From Arthrobacter caoxuetaonis (GTDB taxonomy: Bacteria > Actinomycetota > Actinomycetes > Actinomycetales > Micrococcaceae), in NCBI RefSeq assembly GCF_023921125.1, contig NZ_CP099466.1:3491051-3555050 (forward strand): a stretch of DNA of 64,000 nucleotides. The letters run 5' to 3'. The notes under the pieces are model-generated. The model did not search any database. It worked only from the letters and a program-made list of their open reading frames with translations, and was not told the origin of the DNA. Positions 8,666-19,171 of the stretch are shown in pieces; the first letter of the stretch is position 1; every line of letters starts with the position of its first letter. Position numbers and translations under genes: made by a program.

Positions 8666-10024
8666 TTAGTCCTTTGTCCTGGCCGGTGCCGCACCGGTAA
8701 CCATCCAGGCTTCGCCCCGGGCGCGCAGGGTGAGGGTCACCGCCCGCGCGGCCATATAGCCAAGTCCGAAAGCAGCCCACAGCCACGCAATGCCGGAGCC
8801 GCCCTCCAGGCCGGACGAGTGGACCCACCACAGCAGGGGCAGATAGGCGAGCAGGTTTACCACGCCCGTGAGTGCCAGGTACTTCGCGTCACCCGCACCA
8901 ATGAGGACGCCGTCCAGGACGAACACCAGCCCGCAGATGGGCTGGGCCGCAGCCAAGACCCACAGCCCTGCGGTAAGTGCCTGCTGCACGCCGGTATCCG
9001 GGGTGAAGATCCAGCCCACGAACGGGGCGGACACCGCGAGAAGCAGCCCGGTGAGTACGCCAAACCCGATCCCCCACACCGACATTTTGCGGGTCAGGGC
9101 ACGGGTCAGCTCTCGGTTCCCGGCACCAAGCTCCTTGCCGATCATTGCCTGGGCCGCAATGGCCAGCGCATCCAGCGCGAAGGCCAGGAACGTGAAGAAA
9201 GTCATAACCAGCTGGTGGGCTGCCAGGGACACCGGCCCCTGCGCCGTGGCGACCAGGACGGCCGCCAGGACAGCGATCCGCAGGCTGAGCGTGCGCAGCA
9301 TCAGCCAGGAGCCGACGTGCATGCTCGCAGCGATTCCGGCACGGGACGGCCACAGCGGCACGGATTCCCGTTTCGCCATGCGTCCCACCATCACCAGATA
9401 GACCGCGGCCATTCCGCACTGGCTGATGCTCGTGCCCATCGCAGCGCCCGCGACGGAAAGATCGAGCCCGTACACCAGCAGGAAGTTCAGTGCGATATTC
9501 ACGCTGAAGCCCGCAACCGCTACGACCAGGGGAGTCCTGGTGTCCTGCAGTCCGCGCAGCACCCCGGTAGCTGCCAGCACCACCAGCATCGCCGTCAGTC
9601 CCGGCATGGACCAGCGGAGGTACTCCACCGCATAGCGGTGCACCTCGCCGTCAGCGCCCATAGCTCCGGCCAGCCAGGGAGCAAGGAGGATCCCGGCCAG
9701 CGAAAGCACTGCGCCAAGGATGACCGCCAGCGCAATTCCGTCACGGCCTGCGGCTACAGCTTCACGCTGCCGGTTTCCGCCGAGGTACCGGGCCACCGTA
9801 CCGGTGGTCGAATAGGCAAGGAAAACCATCAGGCCGACGGCGGTCTGCAGCACCGTGGAGGCCAGGCCAACACCGGCGAGCTGGTTCACTCCCAGGTGCC
9901 CGACGATCGCCGCATCGGTCAGCAGGAACAGCGGCTCCGCGATCAGTGCGCCAAGCGCCGGAAGCGCCAGGGCCAGGATTCGCCGGCCGAGTCCGCTGGT
10001 GGTTGCCGGGGTCCGCGTTGTCAC
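8666..10024 (-). CDS. MATE-family efflux transporter (DinF-like)
   Basis: Cation-coupled multidrug exporter of 452 aa with about twelve membrane helices in two homologous halves. The N-terminal ALPALGALIAEPLFLLTDAAIVGHLG and the LRGLQDTRTPLV segment after helix 4 are characteristic of the DinF/MATE group. It starts at a GTG whose GTGA overlaps the TGA stop of the preceding MFS gene, so the two are translationally coupled. Substrates cannot be predicted from the sequence. Confidence 0.9.
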   Translation of the reverse strand: MTTRTPATTSGLGRRILALALPALGALIAEPLFLLTDAAIVGHLGVNQLAGVGLASTVLQTAVGLMVFLAYSTTGTVARYLGGNRQREAVAAGRDGIALAVILGAVLSLAGILLAPWLAGAMGADGEVHRYAVEYLRWSMPGLTAMLVVLAATGVLRGLQDTRTPLVVAVAGFSVNIALNFLLVYGLDLSVAGAAMGTSISQCGMAAVYLVMVGRMAKRESVPLWPSRAGIAASMHVGSWLMLRTLSLRIAVLAAVLVATAQGPVSLAAHQLVMTFFTFLAFALDALAIAAQAMIGKELGAGNRELTRALTRKMSVWGIGFGVLTGLLLAVSAPFVGWIFTPDTGVQQALTAGLWVLAAAQPICGLVFVLDGVLIGAGDAKYLALTGVVNLLAYLPLLWWVHSSGLEGGSGIAWLWAAFGLGYMAARAVTLTLRARGEAWMVTGAAPARTKD

Positions 10025-11274
10025 GTTTCCAGCCTACGGCTGGCCGGCTTAGGCCGCAGTTCGTGCTCCCGCTTGCCGGGGAGGGTCGCTGCCAGGACGG
10101 CTGCGAGGAGCATCAGGAGCCCTACGAACCCAGCCAGGGCGGGCCAGCCCGCTGATTGGAAGAACAGTCCGCCGGCCCATCCGATCAGGCTGGAGCCGCC
10201 GTAATACGCCAGGTTGTACAGCGATGAGGCCTGGGCTTTTCCTTCGGAAGCGAGCACCGGTACCCAGCCGGAGGCAATGGCGTGCGCTCCGAAGAAGCCG
10301 GCGGTAAAAATAATGAGCCCCGTGATGACGGCAGCCAGGGACTCGAACAACGTGACCGCCAGGCCCGCTGCCATGACCGCCGTACTGGCAAGGAGGACGT
10401 TTCGGCGCCCGCCGGCCAGCATTCCCGCAGCCTTCCCTGCTGCCCGTGAGGACCACGTCCCGGCCAAGTACGCCAGGAACAGGGAGCTGGCCAGGGCCTG
10501 CGGGAGGTTGAACGGCGGAAGGCCCAGCCGGAAACCGAGATAGTTGTACACAGCCACGAAGCCGCCCATTAAAAGGAACGCCTGCGCGTAGAGCACCAGT
10601 TGCCGGCGTGATCGCAGGTTTACCCCAAGGCGGGCCGCGAGTCCGGGGCCGCCTTTCTGCTTGGGGCTCGGGCTCCAGCCGCGTTGCCGGGGCGCAGAGA
10701 GCATAAAAACAACGGCGGAGACCGCTGCCAGCAGGCTCACCGCCGCAACACCGATACGCCAGTTGGAATATTCACTCACCGGAGCTGCCACGATGCGGCC
10801 TGCGAGACCGCCGATGGTCGTTCCGGACACATACGTCCCCGCGGCGACGGCGGCGTGAACCGGGCTGACTTCCTCACTGAGGTAAGCCAGCGCGACGGCG
10901 GGGATTCCGCCGAGCGCCGCGCCCTCGACAAAGCGCAGCAGCAGCAGGACGGAGAAGTCTGTGGCGAGAGGTACCAACAGTCCCAGGACCACAGCGGCAA
11001 TGATCGCGGTCCGCATGACGGGCAGCCGTCCGAATCGGTCTGCGGCAGCGGACCAGGGGATGACGGCGGCAGCCAAACCCAAGGTTGCCGCCGAGACGCT
11101 CAGGGCCGCGGTGGCTGCGCTGATCCCAAAGTCCTCGGACAATTGCGGCAGCAGCCCCTGAACGGAGTAGAGCTGGGCGAAAGTGGCCAGTCCAGCGGCA
11201 GCCAGGCCGACCAGGACGCCGCGGTAACCAGCACTGCCCTTCGGATGTCCGGTGAAGCCTGACGGATTAGCCAC
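10021..11274 (-). CDS. MFS transporter, YnfM-like
   Basis: Major facilitator of 417 aa with twelve predicted spans. TFAQLYSVQGLLPQL in helix 1 and the DRFGRLPVM loop between helices 2 and 3 resemble YnfM/arabinose-exporter-type MFS proteins. The GTG at 11274 gives a start 8 nt before the end of the upstream DUF4031-HD gene, with GGCGGAAG in front of it. The gene overlaps the MATE gene by 4 bp downstream. The three genes form a tight minus-strand operon. Probable exporter, substrate unknown. Confidence 0.86.
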   Translation of the reverse strand: MANPSGFTGHPKGSAGYRGVLVGLAAAGLATFAQLYSVQGLLPQLSEDFGISAATAALSVSAATLGLAAAVIPWSAAADRFGRLPVMRTAIIAAVVLGLLVPLATDFSVLLLLRFVEGAALGGIPAVALAYLSEEVSPVHAAVAAGTYVSGTTIGGLAGRIVAAPVSEYSNWRIGVAAVSLLAAVSAVVFMLSAPRQRGWSPSPKQKGGPGLAARLGVNLRSRRQLVLYAQAFLLMGGFVAVYNYLGFRLGLPPFNLPQALASSLFLAYLAGTWSSRAAGKAAGMLAGGRRNVLLASTAVMAAGLAVTLFESLAAVITGLIIFTAGFFGAHAIASGWVPVLASEGKAQASSLYNLAYYGGSSLIGWAGGLFFQSAGWPALAGFVGLLMLLAAVLAATLPGKREHELRPKPASRRLET

Positions 11275-12196
11275 GCGAGGCACTTCCGCCCTCGGTGCTG
11301 CTCTCCGGTACGGACAGGCCTGCGGCGGCGGGAGCCAGGACGGCCAGTTCGCGCGCCAGGTTGGATCGCGCTGCCTCTCCCCAGAGTGCCTCGGCACGGC
11401 CGGTACGGAACACGGTGCCATTTCCGAGGAGCGCCTGGAGCACGGTGCGGCGACCGGCACGGAATGCATCCTCCTCGACGTGTCCGTATTCCCGCCGGAT
11501 GTCGGCGGCATAGCGGTCATACGCTTCGGCGGTTTGTCCCAGCACGGACAGGTCCGCGTCACAAAGAAGCGCCCCGTGCCGATCGTCCGGTTCCGGATCG
11601 TGGCCGGCTGTGAGCCGGACGAGTCGGGCTGCTTCCTCCACCTCGCCAGCGCTGATGCCCGCTTCGGGCAGCAGCGTCTCGGCCAGTACGGCCGAGGACT
11701 CCTCGTCCCTTCCGGGAACGCCGTCGTACACAGCGTCGTGGAACCAGGCCGCCAGCAGCACCGGACGGTCGGTTGCCCCCAGGGTGTGCAGTGCTTCGAG
11801 GACCTGGAGCAGGTGCCGGCGGTCGTGGTAGCGGCGGTGCGGCTCTCCCCACCGGTTGAGCAGCTCCGCACCCACCTCTTCGGCTCCGGGAACCAGCGAG
11901 TCCCAGCGCCGGCGCAGCGGATGTACCAGGGAGGCGGCCCGTTCCCGTGCGGGGATGCGGAGCCCTCCGGCGATCAGCGCACGGACCAGTGTCCGCCCGT
12001 CGACCGCCCGCGCTCCGGCTCGGACCAACTCGTCGTAGCGGTGCTCCGGAACGTCGTAGTGGTCCTGGTCAAAGGCACGGCGCGGGATACGGGCCGCTGC
12101 GGCAAACTCGTGCAGCTCTTCCAGCGAGGTGTCTGAGACCAGGTGGGAAAAGCACGTGTTGTGAGCAGGCCAGAGCGGCGGATCGATGTAGATCAA
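11267..12196 (-). CDS. DUF4031 - HD-domain fusion protein
   Basis: Protein of 309 aa with two parts. Residues 1 to about 85 (MIYIDPPLWPAHNTCFSHL and following) match DUF4031, a small domain of unknown function. Residues about 95-260 form a predicted metal-dependent HD-type phosphohydrolase, with HRRYHDRRHL (metal-binding His residues) and WFHDAVYD (the HD pair). It heads the operon with the MFS and MATE genes. The HD part could act on a nucleotide or small phosphate ester; no substrate is known. Both domain assignments come from motif recognition only. Confidence 0.78.
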   Translation of the reverse strand: MIYIDPPLWPAHNTCFSHLVSDTSLEELHEFAAAARIPRRAFDQDHYDVPEHRYDELVRAGARAVDGRTLVRALIAGGLRIPARERAASLVHPLRRRWDSLVPGAEEVGAELLNRWGEPHRRYHDRRHLLQVLEALHTLGATDRPVLLAAWFHDAVYDGVPGRDEESSAVLAETLLPEAGISAGEVEEAARLVRLTAGHDPEPDDRHGALLCDADLSVLGQTAEAYDRYAADIRREYGHVEEDAFRAGRRTVLQALLGNGTVFRTGRAEALWGEAARSNLARELAVLAPAAAGLSVPESSTEGGSASRG

Positions 12197-12344
12197 GCCG
12201 GTTCACTCAGGTGGATAACAGGGACCATTCCTCCATGCTTAGTCCACAGCGTGCGTATTTTCCATCTGGGAAGGTTCCCGCGTCAGATAATCCGCATTTG
12301 GCATCCCCTTGTCCGGCCGCCGGCTGGATGGTCCAATATCAGCC

Positions 12345-13442
12345 ATGAGCCCAAGCCAAGACACGGTGGCCATCGGCACCCGCAAGGGGCTGTGGCTTGC
12401 CCGGAGCGCAGACCGGAACACGTGGGCGCTCAGCGGCCCGCACTTTCTAATGCAAGAGGTGGCCAGTGTGGGAATCGACACGCGCACTTCACCTCCGCGC
12501 ATCCTGGCGGGCCTGTTGTCGCCGCACTGGGGTCCCACGGTGGTGATCTCCGATGACCTGGGTGAAACGTGGTCAGAGCCCGAGGCGGGCGCCATCACGT
12601 TTCCCGAAGGGACCGGCGAGTCGCTGGGACGCATCTGGCAGCTTCAGCCCGATTCAGAGTCGCGGCCGGGCGTCGTGTGGGCGGGCTGCGAACCCATCTC
12701 TGTATGGAAATCCACCGACGGCGGCAACAGCTTTGAACTCAACCGTCCGTTGTGGGACCACCCGCATCGGCCGGACTGGGGCGAGGGTTACGGCGGAGCC
12801 GCAGCCCACACTGTGCTGCCCAGTCCGGCAGATGACACAGTGCACGTGGCGATCAGTTCGGGCGGGGTGTACCGCTCGAATGACTCCGGTGGAAGCTGGC
12901 AGGCCCGCAACCAGGGAATCTCTGCGTATTTCCTTCCCGACCCGGATCCGGAGTTCGGCCAGTGCGTACATAAGATAGCGCGGGATGCCGAGGACCCCTC
13001 ACGGCTCTATGCGCAGAACCACCACGGCGTGTACCGGTCCGATGACTCCGGGGACACCTGGGTATCCATCGCCGACGGGTTGCCGGCTGACTTCGGATTT
13101 GTCATGCTGGCCCATCCGCGGCGGGGAGGGACCATCTGGACCGTCCCGCTGGTGGCCGACGGTGAACGCATACCGCCGCAGGGACAGCTGGCGGTCTACC
13201 GCAGTACTGACGCCGGCACGTCCTGGACCCGGCTGGACTCAGGGCTGCCTGCGGCGGAATACAACGCCATTCTTCGCGACGCCGCCGGGCTGGACAGTGC
13301 GGAACCGGTCGGAGTGTATTTCGGCACCAGGGCAGGAGACGTGTACGCCAGCTCCGATGAAGGAGAGACCTTCACCCTGGTGGCCACCAATCTGCCGGAC
13401 GTGCTGTGCGTCCGCGCAGCACCCACGGGAATGGCTGGCTGA
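12345..13442 (+). CDS. Asp-box (BNR/sialidase-like) beta-propeller protein
   Basis: Protein of 365 aa without a signal peptide. It contains six Asp-box-like turns of the form S-x-D-x-G-x-(T/S)-(W/F): SDDLGETW, KSTDGGNSF, RSNDSGGSW, RSDDSGDTW, RSTDAGTSW and SSDEGETF. This predicts a six- or seven-bladed propeller of the VPS10/sialidase type. I do not see the Arg triad of true sialidases, so a binding or scaffold role is more likely than glycosidase activity. Its stop codon shares one base with the start of the MoaD/ThiS-like gene (TGATG), so the two are translationally coupled. Confidence 0.8.
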   Translation: MSPSQDTVAIGTRKGLWLARSADRNTWALSGPHFLMQEVASVGIDTRTSPPRILAGLLSPHWGPTVVISDDLGETWSEPEAGAITFPEGTGESLGRIWQLQPDSESRPGVVWAGCEPISVWKSTDGGNSFELNRPLWDHPHRPDWGEGYGGAAAHTVLPSPADDTVHVAISSGGVYRSNDSGGSWQARNQGISAYFLPDPDPEFGQCVHKIARDAEDPSRLYAQNHHGVYRSDDSGDTWVSIADGLPADFGFVMLAHPRRGGTIWTVPLVADGERIPPQGQLAVYRSTDAGTSWTRLDSGLPAAEYNAILRDAAGLDSAEPVGVYFGTRAGDVYASSDEGETFTLVATNLPDVLCVRAAPTGMAG

Positions 13443-13735
13443 TGCCATCAGGGGAGATCCGGGTCCTGCTTCCTGCCGTGCTCGCTCCGAGCGCCGGAGG
13501 CAAGTCCGAACTGAGTGTGCCCGCCGGCGACGGGCTGACTGTCGGGACGCTGCTTGACGGACTTGGAGACCGCTTTCCCGTTCTGGGACGGCGGATCCGC
13601 GACGAAACCGGATTGGTCCGGAAGTTCGTGAATATATACGTCAACGGCGAGGACATCCGCTCGCTTGACCGGCTGCACAGTCCCGTGGCCCCGGGCTCTG
13701 AAGTGCTGGTCCTTCAGTCCATCGCGGGCGGCTGA
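13442..13735 (+). CDS. MoaD/ThiS-family ubiquitin-like protein
   Basis: Small protein of 97 aa with the ubiquitin-like beta-grasp pattern of sulfur carriers: an N-terminal strand (IRVLLPAVL), LTVGTLLDGL, VNIYVNGEDIR, PGSEVLVLQSIAGG. It ends in the Gly-Gly that MoaD and ThiS need for adenylation and thiocarboxylation. No MoeB/ThiF activating enzyme lies nearby. It starts within the stop of the beta-propeller gene. It could be a sulfur carrier or protein modifier that works with that protein; the pairing is seen, the function is inferred. Confidence 0.82.
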   Translation: MPSGEIRVLLPAVLAPSAGGKSELSVPAGDGLTVGTLLDGLGDRFPVLGRRIRDETGLVRKFVNIYVNGEDIRSLDRLHSPVAPGSEVLVLQSIAGG

Positions 13736-13760
13736 TCCGCAGCTGGGCACTTAACGGCAG

Positions 13761-13792
13761 AAGGGCAGGACACCCGCAGGTGTCCTGCCCTT
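13761..13792. terminator. Bidirectional terminator between MoaD-like gene and rpf
   Basis: A perfect 14-bp stem (13761-13774 with 13779-13792) with a CGCA loop lies between two convergent genes. A-rich and T-rich ends flank it on both strands. Confidence 0.85.
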
Positions 13793-13806
13793 CCAGAGCT
13801 GCTCTA

Positions 13807-14940
<1,134 letters not shown>

Positions 14941-16932
14941 GTGCTCACATTCTTCAATGCGCTGAAGCGCATTCTGGTGGGGCGTCCGTACGGCAATGAA
15001 CAGCTCTCGCACACTCTCCTGCGCAAGCGGGTGGCATTGCCGGTCTATGCGTCGGACGCACTCTCGTCCGCGGCCTACGCGCCCGATGAAATCCTCCTGA
15101 CCCTCGCGCTGGCGGGGGTCGCCGCGGTGACATTGTCCCCGTGGGTGGGCCTGGCCGTCATCATCGTGCTGCTCACCGTAGTGGCCTCCTACCGGCAGAA
15201 CGTCCATGCGTACCCCTCCGGCGGCGGCGATTATGAGATCGCCAGCGAGAACCTCGGGCGGCGGGCCGGTCTCACCGTGGGATCCGCACTCCTGGTGGAC
15301 TACGTGCTGACCGTTGCCGTTTCCATGTCCTCAGCCGCGCAGTACCTGGTAACGGCTGTTCCTGTGCTGCACGGCCGGCAGGGCCTGCTGGCCGCAGCGG
15401 GGGTACTCATCCTCATGCTGGTGAACCTGCGCGGAATCCGGGAAGCCGGAAAGGTCTTCGCGTTACCCACCTACCTCTTCCTGGCCTCCGTGCTGGGAAT
15501 GTGCGCCGTGGGTCTCATCCAATCCGCCACCGGGTCGCTGGCCCAGGCCCCGTCTGCCGAATTCGAACTCCTTCCGGAAGCCGGCATGGACGCCGGACTG
15601 ACGGGATTGGCCGGCGCCTTCCTGCTCCTGCGCGCCTTCTCCTCCGGAGCCGCCGCACTGACCGGCGTCGAAGCGATCAGCAACGGCGTTCCCACCTTCC
15701 GCAAGCCCAAAAGCACCAACGCCGCCACCACGCTGCTCCTGCTGGGCGGTCTGGCAGCGCTCATGCTGGCTGGAATCCTGGCCCTGGCCAGCCTGGCCAA
15801 GGTCCACTTCGTGCAGGACCCGGCCACCCAGCTCCTGCTGAACGGGGAGCCGGTGCAGGGGTACATCCAGCACCCGGTGATCAGCCAGCTGGCAGAAACG
15901 GTTTTTGGTGACGGGTCCCTCCTGTTCTACATAGTGATTGGCGCCACCGGGCTGATCCTCGTCTTTGCCTCCAACACGGCCTTCAACGGCTTCCCCATCC
16001 TCGCCTCCGTCCTCGCGAAGGACGGGTACCTCCCGCGGCAGATGCGCACCCGCGGCGACCGCCTGGCCTTCAGCAACGGCATCATCGTCCTTGGGCTGGC
16101 GGCCCTGCTGCTGGTCCTGGTGTTCAACGCGGACGTGACGCGGATGATCCAGCTCTACATCGTCGGGGTATTTGTCTCCTTCACCGCCAGCCAGCTGGGA
16201 ATGATCAGGCACTGGACCGCCAAGCTGCGCACGGAGCGGACAAAGGAAGTACGGGCGCGGATGAAGCGCTCACGCGTCATCAACGCCTGCGGGTTCGGCA
16301 TGACGGCGCTGGTCCTGGTCATCGTGATCGTCACGAAGTTCGAACACGGTGCCTGGATTGCGCTGCTGGCAATGGCTTTCCTGTACGTGGTCATGAACGG
16401 CATCCGCACTCACTACCAGTCCGTTGCCGAGGAACTTCGTGTGGAGGAAGACCCCGAACTCCTGGCCCTGCCCAGCCGGGTCAACGCCGTGATCCTGGTA
16501 TCCAAGGTGCACAAACCCGTGCTGCGGGCCCTCGCGTACGCCCGGGCCTCCCGGCCCTCCAGCCTGAACGCGATCATCGTGGACCTGGATCCGGAGGAAA
16601 CGCAAAAGGTGATCGATGACTGGGAGCGGCTGAGGATCCCCGTGCCGCTGACGGTACTCTCATCTCCGTACCGTGAAACTGTGTCCCCGGTCCTGGCCTA
16701 CCTGCGTGAGGCACGCCGCAGTTCGCCGCGCGAACTCTTCGTCGTCTACATCCCTGAGTACGTCGTCGGCCGCTGGTGGGAGCAGCTTGTCCACAACCAG
16801 ACTGCCCTGCGAATCAAGGCGCGCCTGCACTTTGAGCCCGGCATCATGGTTGCCAGCGTCCCGTGGCAGCTGGCCTCCAGCCGGGATGCCGCTGCCAACC
16901 CTGCTGCAGGCGGCGGAGAGCCCCGTCTCTAG
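14941..16932 (+). CDS. APC-superfamily permease, KimA-like potassium importer
   Basis: About 663 aa with some twelve membrane helices followed by a cytoplasmic C-terminal domain of about 170 residues beginning near LPSRVNAVILVSKVHKPVL. The N-terminal LPVYASDALSSAAYAPDE and the YPSGGGDYEIASENLG segment are typical of the KimA (YdaO) proton/potassium symporters. Members bring K+ into the cell and in Bacillus are controlled by cyclic-di-AMP. The GTG at 14941 fits family length, but no clear ribosome site precedes it; the frame is open back to an ATG at 14818. The last 4 bp overlap the convergent next gene. Confidence 0.8.
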   Translation: MLTFFNALKRILVGRPYGNEQLSHTLLRKRVALPVYASDALSSAAYAPDEILLTLALAGVAAVTLSPWVGLAVIIVLLTVVASYRQNVHAYPSGGGDYEIASENLGRRAGLTVGSALLVDYVLTVAVSMSSAAQYLVTAVPVLHGRQGLLAAAGVLILMLVNLRGIREAGKVFALPTYLFLASVLGMCAVGLIQSATGSLAQAPSAEFELLPEAGMDAGLTGLAGAFLLLRAFSSGAAALTGVEAISNGVPTFRKPKSTNAATTLLLLGGLAALMLAGILALASLAKVHFVQDPATQLLLNGEPVQGYIQHPVISQLAETVFGDGSLLFYIVIGATGLILVFASNTAFNGFPILASVLAKDGYLPRQMRTRGDRLAFSNGIIVLGLAALLLVLVFNADVTRMIQLYIVGVFVSFTASQLGMIRHWTAKLRTERTKEVRARMKRSRVINACGFGMTALVLVIVIVTKFEHGAWIALLAMAFLYVVMNGIRTHYQSVAEELRVEEDPELLALPSRVNAVILVSKVHKPVLRALAYARASRPSSLNAIIVDLDPEETQKVIDDWERLRIPVPLTVLSSPYRETVSPVLAYLREARRSSPRELFVVYIPEYVVGRWWEQLVHNQTALRIKARLHFEPGIMVASVPWQLASSRDAAANPAAGGGEPRL

Positions 16933-17549
16933 GCCCGCGGCAGCCCGCGCCCCGCGAGGACAGACTGGTAGGCGTATTCGGTAAGGCGCCCATCCTGCGC
17001 TGCCTGGACGACGGCGTCGAAGGACCCATCGCCCTCCTCGCTGTAAGGGAAGTGGATCAGCTCTGCGATGAGTTCCCATTCTTCGGCGATGCTGTCAATC
17101 AGCTCGCCGGGGGTCTCCTCCGGGCCGGGGCCTCCCCCAAGAACGGTCCACGCCTGCTTGGGTACGCGGTAGGACTCAAGCCGGCCCAGGTCCGCTTCCA
17201 GCTCGTCCAGGGACGCGTACCTTGTCTCCGCCCCGGGAGGCACCGAGCCGTCCGGGGTGGCGAGCTGGCTGACGAATCCCGAGCTGACCGGATACACCGA
17301 CGTCGGGACCGGCTCGCCTTCCTCCAGGTATGCCGGGAGCTGCGAGGGCATCCAGTACCAGCAGTCACCCTGGTCCAGTCCTCCGGGCTGGTTACGCTCA
17401 CTGATCCAGCCGCGGGCGGTCAGCAGGGCGTCACCTTCGTCGCTCACGAAGGACTCGGCGTCACCGAAAATCCGGTTCGATTCATGCTGGCTCCGGCGCG
17501 CCTGGCTCTTTTTGGCGGCGGCCTTCTTGCGGGGTTTGGACTTTGGCAC
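16929..17549 (-). CDS. Conserved hypothetical protein with basic N-terminus
   Basis: Soluble protein of 206 aa. The first 20 residues are Lys/Arg-rich (KPRKKAAAKKSQARR); the remainder is acidic with many Trp, Tyr and Pro residues and no recognisable catalytic motif. It lies 41 bp upstream of dnaB on the same strand order, so it is read after dnaB, and its end overlaps the convergent permease gene by 4 bp. Function unknown. Confidence 0.6.
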   Translation of the reverse strand: MPKSKPRKKAAAKKSQARRSQHESNRIFGDAESFVSDEGDALLTARGWISERNQPGGLDQGDCWYWMPSQLPAYLEEGEPVPTSVYPVSSGFVSQLATPDGSVPPGAETRYASLDELEADLGRLESYRVPKQAWTVLGGGPGPEETPGELIDSIAEEWELIAELIHFPYSEEGDGSFDAVVQAAQDGRLTEYAYQSVLAGRGLPRA

Positions 17550-17590
17550 GGTATTGCTCCTGTGGGGCTTCGGCTGGACGCGCGGTCCGG

Positions 17591-18973
17591 CTAGAAGCCG
17601 GAGCCGCCTTCGACGGCCATGTTGGAGAAGCGTGAATAGTGGCCCTGGAAGCCCACGACGATCGTCTTGGTCGGACCGTTACGGTGCTTGGCCACGATCA
17701 CGTCTGCTTCACCGGCGCGCGGGGATTCCTTGTCGTAAATGTCTTCACGGTGCAGCAGGATCACCATGTCGGCGTCCTGCTCGATCGATCCCGATTCACG
17801 GAGGTCGGAGACCATCGGCTTCTTGTCGGTGCGCTGTTCGGAACCACGGTTCAGCTGGGACAGCGCGATCACGGGGACGTCGAGCTCCTTGGCGAGCAGC
17901 TTGAGGGCACGCGAGAACTCGGAGACTTCCTGCTGGCGGGACTCCACCTTCTTGCCGGACGACATCAGCTGCAGGTAGTCCAGGACCACCAGTTTGAGGT
18001 CGTGCCGCTGCTTCAGCCGGCGGCATTTTGCCCGGATCTCCATCAGGGACATGTTCGGGCTGTCATCAATGAACAGCGGGGCGTCGTTCATCCGGCCCAT
18101 GGTGGTGGCAATCTTGCCCCACTGCTCATCCTTGATGGTGCCCTTGCGCAGGTCCTGCAGGCCGATTGTTGCCTCGGCAGAGAGCAGGCGCATGGCGATC
18201 TCATTGCGGCCCATTTCCAGGGAGAAGAACACGGTGGTCATGTTGTTCTTGATCGCCGCGGAGCGGGCAAAGTCGAGTGCGAAGGTCGACTTACCCACGG
18301 CCGGTCGGGCCGCGATAACGATCATCTGGCCGCCGTGCAGGCCCTGGGTGAGTTCATCGAGCTCGTAGAACCCGGTGGGGACGCCGATCATGCCTTCGCC
18401 GCGGTGGCCGGCGGACTCGATCTCATCGACGGTGCCTTCGATGATGTCCTTCAGCGGAACATAGTCTTCGGCTGTCCGGCGTTCTGCCACGGCATAGACC
18501 TCGGCCTGCGCCGCGTTGACGATGTCGTCAACCTCCATGCCGTCGCTGGAGTAGCCCAGCTGGACGATCTTGGTTCCCGCGTCCACCAGCCGGCGCAGGA
18601 CTGCGCGTTCCCGGACGATCTCCGCGTAGAAACCGGCATTTGCGGCGGTCGGCACGGACTGGATCAGCGTGTGCAGATAAGCGGGACCGCCAATCCGGCC
18701 GATTTCACCGCGTTTGGTCAGCTCATCCGAGATTGTCACCGCATCCGCTGGTTCGCCGCGGCCGTAGAGGTCGATGATGGCCTCGTAGATGGACTCATGG
18801 GCGGGGCGGTAGAAGTCCACCCCCCGCAGCACCTCGACGCAGTCGGCGATCGCGTCCTTGGAGAGCATCATGCCGCCGAGGACAGACTGCTCGGCTACCA
18901 GGTCCTGCGGCGGAGTGCGGCCAAAATCGGAGTTGCGGGTCGATTCAGCGGCATCCGCCTGTGCAAGCGACAC
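17591..18973 (-). CDS. dnaB: Replicative DNA helicase DnaB
   Basis: Hexameric 5'-3' helicase that unwinds the replication fork and binds primase. The N-terminal domain begins at TPPQDLVAEQSVLGGMML; the RecA-like C-terminal motor has Walker A ARPAVGKST, the LEMGRNEIAMRLL motif, Walker B LVVLDYLQLM, and the ALSQLNRGSEQR and SGSIEQDADMV motifs near the end. No intein is present. I chose the GTG at 18973 (460 aa) because GGAAAGGG precedes it with good spacing; an in-frame ATG at 19006 would add 11 residues. Just upstream lies the DnaA-box cluster. Confidence 0.96.
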   Translation of the reverse strand: MSLAQADAAESTRNSDFGRTPPQDLVAEQSVLGGMMLSKDAIADCVEVLRGVDFYRPAHESIYEAIIDLYGRGEPADAVTISDELTKRGEIGRIGGPAYLHTLIQSVPTAANAGFYAEIVRERAVLRRLVDAGTKIVQLGYSSDGMEVDDIVNAAQAEVYAVAERRTAEDYVPLKDIIEGTVDEIESAGHRGEGMIGVPTGFYELDELTQGLHGGQMIVIAARPAVGKSTFALDFARSAAIKNNMTTVFFSLEMGRNEIAMRLLSAEATIGLQDLRKGTIKDEQWGKIATTMGRMNDAPLFIDDSPNMSLMEIRAKCRRLKQRHDLKLVVLDYLQLMSSGKKVESRQQEVSEFSRALKLLAKELDVPVIALSQLNRGSEQRTDKKPMVSDLRESGSIEQDADMVILLHREDIYDKESPRAGEADVIVAKHRNGPTKTIVVGFQGHYSRFSNMAVEGGSGF

Positions 18974-19171
18974 TATGGCCACCCTTTCCAAAAACGTTAG
19001 ATCCATGGACCCGTCCGGCGGGCGCCCGTGTTGGCAGGACTGACTCAGTCCTAGCAGGCGGCACTGACAGCACCTCGCGCGCGGCACCGCCCTCGCCGCA
19101 ACCATTTCCGGGTGCACCAATGAGGGAGTCCACCGCAACCGTAGCCCCGTATGGCTGCCTCAACAAACGAG

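Noticed and set aside
8513..10204. 563-codon plus-strand open frame
   Set aside because: Antisense to the MATE gene, rich in Gly, Gln, His and Arg with no fold-like pattern; a result of high GC content.
17639..19000. 453-codon plus-strand open frame
   Set aside because: Complement of dnaB, whose helicase motifs are intact; no ribosome site.
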